DNA from: an uncultured Clostridia bacterium
Lineage (GTDB): Bacteria; Bacillota; Clostridia; Christensenellales; Borkfalkiaceae
DNA: 35,573 nucleotides
Assembly (NCBI GenBank): GCA_944368065.1
Contig: CALVWV010000044.1
Span: 1 to 35,573 of the forward strand
Direction of reading: 5' to 3'
This document shows, piece after piece, positions 30,801 to 35,573 of this stretch. The notes beneath the pieces are model-generated. The model was given only the letters and a program-made list of their open reading frames with translations, searched no databases and was not told where the DNA came from. Position numbers and translations under genes: made by a program. Each line of letters begins with the position of its first letter. Positions within the stretch are counted from its first letter, which is position 1.

Positions 30801-33800
30801 AAGGGTATGACCTGCCACTATTCCGAGCTCGGATACTATGATGTACTGCGTGCTCGTGAATGGTTCGCCGTCGTATACTCTGCTTACATCGTCAAGCTTT
30901 ATCGTGACGGGGCGCGCGGTCACCGTGAGCGTGCCGTCCTTGCAAGTTATTTCGTAGTTAGCCGTTACGTCTTTGCCTTCTGCGTCTGTTACATTTAAGG
31001 TGTCTTTTATAACAGAATTAGAGCTTGTGCCCACATCCGTCTGGCTGCCGTTTGCTTCAAAGTAAAGGGTCTGACCCGCCACTATTCCGAGCTCGGATAC
31101 TACGCTGTACTGCGTGCTCGTGAATGGTTCGCCGTCGTATACTCTGCTTACATCGTCAAGCTTTATCGTGACGGGACGCGCGGTCACCGTGAGCGTGCCG
31201 CATATGCAGCTGATTTCGTAGTTAGCCGTTACATCTTCTTCGCCATCATATACTTTAAGCTCAAGTTCATTTGCTGCAGTTCCGACGTCCGTTATGCTTG
31301 CGCATGTTTCAACGACTGTTTTTTGCCATTCAACAAAGCCATACAGACTTTCCGATGACACTTCATAATCTGTCTTGCTGTGAGCCTCGCCGTCATATAT
31401 CCACTCTCCGTCCGCCGTAATTACCGTTACGGGGCGAGCGGTTACTGTGAGCGTGCCGTCTTCAAAGGTTATTTCGTAGTTTGACGTTACATCTTTGCCG
31501 TCGGGCGCCGTTATTTTTACAATTTCTTCCGAAATGCTGTTAGTGCTGCTGCCGGCTGCCGTCTGACTGCCGTTTGTTTCGGCATACAGAGTATGTCCTT
31601 CCACGAGGCTGAGCCCGGAAGTTACTTCATACAATTCACAGGTAAGAGGCGTTCCGTCGTATACTTTGGTTGCGTCGCCAGCTTTTATTGTTATCGGGCG
31701 GGCGGTCACCGTGAGCGCGTCGGATACATAACTTATACTGTAATTTGAAGTTACTTCTGTATTGTCTTCGGCAAAAATCCTGACAGTTAAAATATTTTGC
31801 GTGCTGCCGACGTCGGTTATCGTTGTAAACGTATCTACAACAGGCTGATGACCTTCAACAAAGCCGTAAGGACTGTCTTCCGTCAACACAATCTCCGTAT
31901 TGCTGTGAGGCTGTCCGTCGTACACCCACTCACCGCCTGAATAATGCAAGATTACAGGTCTGCGCTCTACGGTAAGCGTGCCTGCTTCATACGTAACGGC
32001 GAAATTGCCCGTTATATCGTTGCCGTCCCCGTCCGTTATCTTTAAACTTCCTTCCACAACGGTATTAAAGCTTGTGCCTGCATCTGTCTGGCTGCCGCAT
32101 GTTTCGGCATAGACATCCGCAATTCTTATCGCCGATATAAAGGTAATAGTGCCGCACGTCAGAGGAGTGCCGTCGTATACTTTTGACGCGTCGTCTGCCT
32201 TTACGGTAGCGGGGCGGGCAGTCACCGTAAGAGTGCCGTATATGTAGCTGATATCGTAATTTGCAGTCACATCCCTGTCGCCTGCCGATATGCCGACAAC
32301 AAGGACGTTATCAATCACAGAAACATCTTTAATCGCCGCGCTGTCGCTTACAACAGTTGTGTGTCCCTCTACAAGACCGTATTCGCCGTCATCGGAAACG
32401 TAGTGCCCCTTCTGGCTGTGAGCCTCGCCGTCATACATCCATTTGCCGTCCGATGTTACGACAGTTACAGGGCGGGCAGTCACCGTGAGCGCGCCGTTTA
32501 TGTATGTAATCGAATAATTTGACGTTACATCATTACCGTCGCCGTCCGCAACCGCAAGTCCGAGCGCGTTTTCCACGCTTCCGACATCGGTAATGCTCGT
32601 TTGTTCTGCGACTGAGACGCTGTGACCAGATATAAAACCGTATTCGGCATAGCCGCTGACAAGCTCGCCTTCCGTTACGACCTCGAATTTATCGCTGCCG
32701 TGAGTCGCACCGTCGTAAACCCAACCGCCTTCAGACGTCTGCACAACGACGGGTCGTGCGGCAACTGTGAGAGTGCCCGCCTTTAAAAATACCGAATAGT
32801 TTGAAGTTACGTCATTTCCGTCGCCGTCTTTGATAATAAAGCTGAGTAAATTTTCCGTTTGTCCAACGCCTGTGATTTCGGCATAATCGGACACGGTTAT
32901 CGTATGACCTTCGACTAAGGAAGAATCCTCCGAAAGCTGATAATCTTCGGAATCCGCGCACGAAAGAGCCTGCCCGTTGTAAACTTTTTCGGCATCGGAC
33001 GAGGTTATGTACAGCGGGCGTTTTTCTACCGTAAGGATACCCGCCTGAATGTTAATGTTGTAATTGCCCGTAACTTCGACTTTGCCGTCGTCCGTGTTGC
33101 GGTAAATTTTTATTTCGGGCAGATTTTCAACCTCGCCCGCGTCGGTGATGTTGTCATCAAATACGGCATACAGTTCGTCGCCTTCGGCGAGCGGCGTTTC
33201 TGAAGACAGCTCGTACTCGCTGCTTTCAAAACGGTTGCCGTCGTAAACTGCAGAACCGTCGCTTACAATCACATCTATGTCGCGCTTTACAAAATCTATT
33301 ATGCCGCCAACGGGATTGATTTTGTACGACGCGGTTACGTCGTTGCCGTGAGAGTCGGTAATTTTTATGCCGCTCTTGTCGGGCAGAACTGATGTGGACT
33401 GAGCTGTTATGTCATCGTATATGAACGAGGTGCACTCTATGGTGTCGCCGTATTCGAGCTCGGCTGTCACCGAAGGGTCAACGCCGTATTTTACCGAAGT
33501 CTGGTCTATCGCAACGTTTATGCTTTTGGGTTCTATGACAAACGCATAAGCTTCGCCGTAGCGCTTGCCGCCGAAAATATTAGAAGAAACTGCCCTGACC
33601 TGGTAACTGCCGGCAGTTACGGGCTGCTCCTCCGACCATTCGTCGCTGCCATCGGCGCGGTATTCGTAGTATACGCTTCTGAAAACTGCATTGGCGCGGT
33701 AGCTTACAGACTGACCGTAAGTTAACTGCGAGGGACATTCAACCACATCATATACAATTCCGCACACGGCAAAGAACGCCGCAATGATGCACAGCGCGGC

Positions 33801-33896
33801 TGCGAGCAACGAAATTATAAGTATGCGGAAACGCTTTATTGTTTTTAATATGTCCGCAAATTTTATTACTTTTTTGCGATATTTTTCGTAAAGCAT
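27879..33896 (-). CDS. Giant membrane-anchored YDG/MBG-repeat protein with transglutaminase-like domain
   Basis: 2005 residues. One N-terminal membrane segment (about 28-50) with a basic start anchors it. Then come about 14 repeats of 75-95 residues in the MBG/YDG style, each with a VYDG-like start, a VEGHT/GSQTDVGT middle, a GNDVTSNY segment and a GTLTVTARPV end. A Gly/Ser/Glu linker follows, then a domain shared with the neighbouring gene, then a transglutaminase core with Cys1656 (GICQHYAS) and His1698 (NTAHAWVEV), another Gly/Ser linker, and three more repeats. The third catalytic position, Asp in the usual WxxVDPT, is Glu1714 here. A surface role in crosslinking or adhesion is inferred. 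The start has an AGGGGA ribosome site, 39 bases after the paralogous gene. Confidence 0.9.
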   Translation of the reverse strand: MLYEKYRKKVIKFADILKTIKRFRILIISLLAAALCIIAAFFAVCGIVYDVVECPSQLTYGQSVSYRANAVFRSVYYEYRADGSDEWSEEQPVTAGSYQVRAVSSNIFGGKRYGEAYAFVIEPKSINVAIDQTSVKYGVDPSVTAELEYGDTIECTSFIYDDITAQSTSVLPDKSGIKITDSHGNDVTASYKINPVGGIIDFVKRDIDVIVSDGSAVYDGNRFESSEYELSSETPLAEGDELYAVFDDNITDAGEVENLPEIKIYRNTDDGKVEVTGNYNINIQAGILTVEKRPLYITSSDAEKVYNGQALSCADSEDYQLSEDSSLVEGHTITVSDYAEITGVGQTENLLSFIIKDGDGNDVTSNYSVFLKAGTLTVAARPVVVQTSEGGWVYDGATHGSDKFEVVTEGELVSGYAEYGFISGHSVSVAEQTSITDVGSVENALGLAVADGDGNDVTSNYSITYINGALTVTARPVTVVTSDGKWMYDGEAHSQKGHYVSDDGEYGLVEGHTTVVSDSAAIKDVSVIDNVLVVGISAGDRDVTANYDISYIYGTLTVTARPATVKADDASKVYDGTPLTCGTITFISAIRIADVYAETCGSQTDAGTSFNTVVEGSLKITDGDGNDITGNFAVTYEAGTLTVERRPVILHYSGGEWVYDGQPHSNTEIVLTEDSPYGFVEGHQPVVDTFTTITDVGSTQNILTVRIFAEDNTEVTSNYSISYVSDALTVTARPITIKAGDATKVYDGTPLTCELYEVTSGLSLVEGHTLYAETNGSQTAAGSSTNSISEEIVKITAPDGKDVTSNYEITFEDGTLTVTARPVTVITADGEWIYDGEAHSKTDYEVSSESLYGFVEWQKTVVETCASITDVGTAANELELKVYDGEEDVTANYEISCICGTLTVTARPVTIKLDDVSRVYDGEPFTSTQYSVVSELGIVAGQTLYFEANGSQTDVGTSSNSVIKDTLNVTDAEGKDVTANYEITCKDGTLTVTARPVTIKLDDVSRVYDGEPFTSTQYIIVSELGIVAGHTLYFEADGSQTDVGTSPNSVIKDSIKITAADGKDVTANYEITCEDGTLTVIARPITIKAGDATKDYDGTPLTCELYEVTSELRLVEGHTLYAETYGSQTEIGKGVNYVDLDSVKITDGDRDVTRNYYVCDSEGQLIVMIPGELVVTTGSAEKVYDATPLTNSEYTATSTLGAGFENLEFTYTVNCEGYIVNAGSVSNTAEIKVYSADGQDMTAFAHIDVVYGKLEVIPRPIIVVTESYQWKYDGLPHSWEECFIKPGEYNGQYYDLVSGHDYSADDFAVIIDVGSKENSCTVTIFIEGAPDGENDVTDNYSITYEFGTLTIVEESEGGSGEDGSGGDGSGGGSGEGGSGEGGSGEGGSGEDGSGGDGSGGGSGEGGSGEGGSGEGGSSEDGSGEASDLDTSGIIAGGGSGGSGDAVTFRVYSDASGTFYFRLMSFGDYSGKSWSKAQDYGLLLDGKYGYNYLTGMVLGSAGVGSTYMSIQMLTSDYLLPYYMAAEREGTEPDYTVQTSDVWYKGDVSSIYSFYCYVYDYVTDGAVTVSLDGYLTQAERAYRDYVYANYLNVPDGTRSYLDELIRQNGFSVTNSDIIAEVAAYIQNAATYNLDYDKGLDKEDDIVVAFLSKYHEGICQHYASAATLLYRALGIPARYSIGYVGTTSAGSWTEVGPNTAHAWVEVYIDGMGWVKVEVTGAGAGGSGSGGSGTIDEQKIELMLKPEDKIKTYDGLPLVADSFEGADNESRLLLRELVAEGYTYEVEYSGSITEVGKTESYISSFKLYAPDGSEVKALDLTLIPGSLEVVGCPIITIHPYILQKYYDGKVLEYNADDYYVTGLPDGWSLLFSLEGVSLTDAGVLTTNTLKNLPIEVYNGDTRLIEGTDFVVEFAGKDVLSVDRRPITISTVSDSKKYDGSPLANGYYWISSGSLAEGHEITVEVTGAITDIGKTENTIGKIVITDKDGNDVTENYNIEKSLGELQILPD
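29632..29833. repeat. Tandem DNA repeat encoding the Gly/Ser/Glu linker
   Basis: Inside the giant gene. A 9-bp motif (Gly-Gly-Ser / Gly-Glu-Gly units) is organised in a larger period of about 87 bp (29 residues), present twice with few changes plus a partial third. Such sequence can change copy number by slippage or recombination. Confidence 0.8.
30640..31190. repeat. Nearly identical adjacent YDG-repeat units
   Basis: Two neighbouring domain repeats in the giant gene are almost the same at DNA and protein level (both begin ARPVTIKLDDVSRVYDGEP and differ at about a dozen residues), pointing to a recent in-frame duplication. Confidence 0.75.
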
Positions 33897-33935
33897 TGAA
33901 TAAGTCCCCTGCCGTTATGCCTGTCGCGGCAAGCG

Positions 33936-35573
33936 TTAAGGCGTTACCTTAAGCACTCCGTCAACAAGTATTATTTTATACTGCGAGGTAACGTCATTGC
34001 CCTCGCTGTCCTTAATTACTACCTTTTTGATTACGTTCGCGCTGTAACCTATCTGAGTCTGCGAACCTTCAACGGTGACCGTTTCAGTTTGGCCGTCAGC
34101 CAAAGCGCTTTCGTATGCGGAAGTTATTGTATAGCCGTCGATTTGCGCAACTGAACCGTAAGATACCTCCGCACTTGCCGCGGTTATGGTTATTTCGCGC
34201 GGAAGAACTTTCAGAATGCCGTATATGCCGTTTATTTTGTACATATACGTCACATCATTGCCAGACTCGTCGGTAATGACCACGGTAAATCCGTTTATGC
34301 TGTAGCCTACCGTCGTCTGACTGCCCGTAATCTGAACGGAAGATATGCTGTGCCCTGACAAAAGATTTACAGAAATATCATAATCGGCATTTGTGAGCGC
34401 CGTACCGTCGTAAATGCGTTCGCCGCCGTACGTGGTTACGGTGAGTTCTTCAAGGTAAACCTGAAGCCTGCCGACAGAATAGGTTATATCAAAAAGTTCG
34501 GTAACGTCGTTGCCGCTCGGGTCATAGAGCGTGAACGACTCTATAGTGCTCTCGCTTATTCCCACAACTCTCTGCTTGCCAGAGACAACCGCCTCATAAC
34601 TGTAACCCTTTGCGATAAGGTCGCTCAACCCCTGCAACGCACCGGAAGGTCTGAGCGTGTTCTGCTCGCCGTAGCGCATATATTCGTTTACGGGTTTTAG
34701 GTTAAGTTTGCCCTGAATCTGGTCGGGCAGGTTGCCGCCCGAACCGCCTGAACCGCCGACAGAGCCGGAACCTGAGCCGCCGGAAAGTCCCGGACCGCCG
34801 CCCGTGACTTCAACATTTATCCAGCCCATGCCGTCCATGTACACCTCTACCCACGCATGAGCATTTTCAGAAGTTATGTCAACCCACTCTCCCGCCTTTG
34901 TGTCGCCGACATAGCCTATCGTGTAGCGCGCGGGGATGCCAAGTTTGCGGAAAAGAAGGGTCGCCGCGCTCGCGTAGTGCTGGCATATTCCCTCTTTGTA
35001 AACAGTCAGAAAGTCAAGCACAATATCTGCGCTGTTATCAAGCGCTCTGTCATATTCGAGGTTGTATTCTGCGGAGCTCTGTATGTACGCCGCAACATCT
35101 GATATGAGCCTGGCAATATCGGTATAAGACGAAAAGCCGTTTTCAGTTATCACCTGATTAAAATAGTTGTCAAGCTCAACGCTCATGCCGTCGGTCGCAA
35201 GATAATGCTGATACACAAAAGAGCTGTAAGCGCTTTCCGCAGCAGAATATGCGCCGAGATTTATATCAACCGCGCCGTCTTTGGTTATGTCGTACAGATA
35301 GTAGTAAAGCGAGTATATTTCAGATGTGTCGCCTGAATATTTAACGTCGTCTGTCTGTATCTCATAATCGCCGAGCGTTCCTGTTTCGGCATAGTACGGA
35401 ATGTAATAATCGGTGCCATTAACGTCGAGGCGGACAAGATAACTTTCGTAGCCCGCATTGCCGAGGGCTATGCCCGTCATATAGTTAAGGCTGTAAGCAT
35501 CGTCAATTTTTCCGCTGTAAGCCAATGCCGTTCCCCAGCCTTTGCCGCTATAATCGCCGTAGCTCATAAGGCG
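33936..35573 (-). CDS. Paralogous transglutaminase/YDG-repeat protein, 5' end beyond window
   Basis: 545 residues visible; the frame runs through the window edge, and the paralog shows that the in-frame Met near the edge is internal (FRLMSFGDYSGKSW there, RLMSYGDYSGKGW here). Order: the shared domain before the core, a transglutaminase core with GICQHYASAATLLFRKLGIP and ENAHAWVEVYMDGMGWINVEV, a Gly/Ser linker, and three YDG-type repeats ending DGVLKVTP. As in its neighbour, Glu replaces the usual catalytic Asp (NVEVT instead of xVDPT). It is upstream of and in the same direction as the 2005-residue gene, so the pair probably arose by duplication and is co-transcribed. Confidence 0.88.
   Translation of the reverse strand, partial: RLMSYGDYSGKGWGTALAYSGKIDDAYSLNYMTGIALGNAGYESYLVRLDVNGTDYYIPYYAETGTLGDYEIQTDDVKYSGDTSEIYSLYYYLYDITKDGAVDINLGAYSAAESAYSSFVYQHYLATDGMSVELDNYFNQVITENGFSSYTDIARLISDVAAYIQSSAEYNLEYDRALDNSADIVLDFLTVYKEGICQHYASAATLLFRKLGIPARYTIGYVGDTKAGEWVDITSENAHAWVEVYMDGMGWINVEVTGGGPGLSGGSGSGSVGGSGGSGGNLPDQIQGKLNLKPVNEYMRYGEQNTLRPSGALQGLSDLIAKGYSYEAVVSGKQRVVGISESTIESFTLYDPSGNDVTELFDITYSVGRLQVYLEELTVTTYGGERIYDGTALTNADYDISVNLLSGHSISSVQITGSQTTVGYSINGFTVVITDESGNDVTYMYKINGIYGILKVLPREITITAASAEVSYGSVAQIDGYTITSAYESALADGQTETVTVEGSQTQIGYSANVIKKVVIKDSEGNDVTSQYKIILVDGVLKVTP

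Overview
The window looks like a chromosomal segment of an anaerobic, fermentative Firmicute, probably a gut-type member of Clostridia. The pointers are a Met-Asp-Phe-Thr-Tyr tRNA order like that of Bacillus/Clostridium tRNA operons, a pyruvate formate-lyase operon, mcsA-mcsB-clpC, a GGGtGRT protein beside an IscU-like scaffold, a Crp/Fnr-ferredoxin-cupin group, and giant YDG/MBG-repeat transglutaminase surface proteins. I see no rRNA, insertion sequence, phage gene or CRISPR array. Genus is not decidable from sequence alone.

Layout. 1-460: tRNA operon (partial Met, Asp, Phe, Thr, Tyr) with a terminator, followed by two 106-bp direct repeats. 0.86-1.9 kb: DUF3267 membrane protein and an ABM-fold monooxygenase-like protein. 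2.0-6.2 kb: asparaginase (-), lipoprotein serpin (+), GH43 glycosidase (+). 6.6-9.6 kb (-): fructokinase-like kinase, cupin, Fe-S aldo/keto reductase, the last divergent from a MerR regulator. 10.5-13.2 kb: ferritin-like protein, a GC-rich tandem-repeat gap, zinc-ribbon membrane protein, DUF6809-like protein and XRE regulator (divergent pair). 13.4-17.2 kb (-): pyruvate formate-lyase operon. 17.4-21.8 kb (-): mcsA-mcsB-clpC without ctsR. 21.9-23.7 kb (+): membrane protein and membrane-anchored PstS-like protein. 24-25.7 kb (+): IscU-like scaffold and GGGtGRT protein. 25.9-27.7 kb: Crp/Fnr regulator (-), divergent ferredoxin-type protein and cupin. 27.9 kb to the end (-): two tandem paralogous YDG-repeat/transglutaminase proteins, the second cut by the window edge.

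Most notable is the PFL operon. A promoter at 17150-17178 leads into a leader that folds like a ZTP (pfl-motif) riboswitch with a covarying pseudoknot and an overlapping intrinsic terminator. The genes then run pflA, a thioredoxin-fold protein with CAGC, a PflB that carries the Cys-Cys site but stops before the glycyl-radical domain, and a separate 77-residue protein carrying the RVSGYAV glycyl-radical loop. The enzyme is therefore encoded as two polypeptides. The gap between the two parts is largely filled by an inverted pair of a dispersed ~33-bp imperfect palindrome. I find seven copies of this element, all intergenic, across the window.

Several promoters have readable control elements: a 19-bp-spacer MerR-type promoter in front of the aldo/keto reductase, an inverted repeat between the DUF6809-like gene and the XRE gene, and a 16-bp perfect palindrome placed about -41.5 from the predicted start of the ferredoxin operon.
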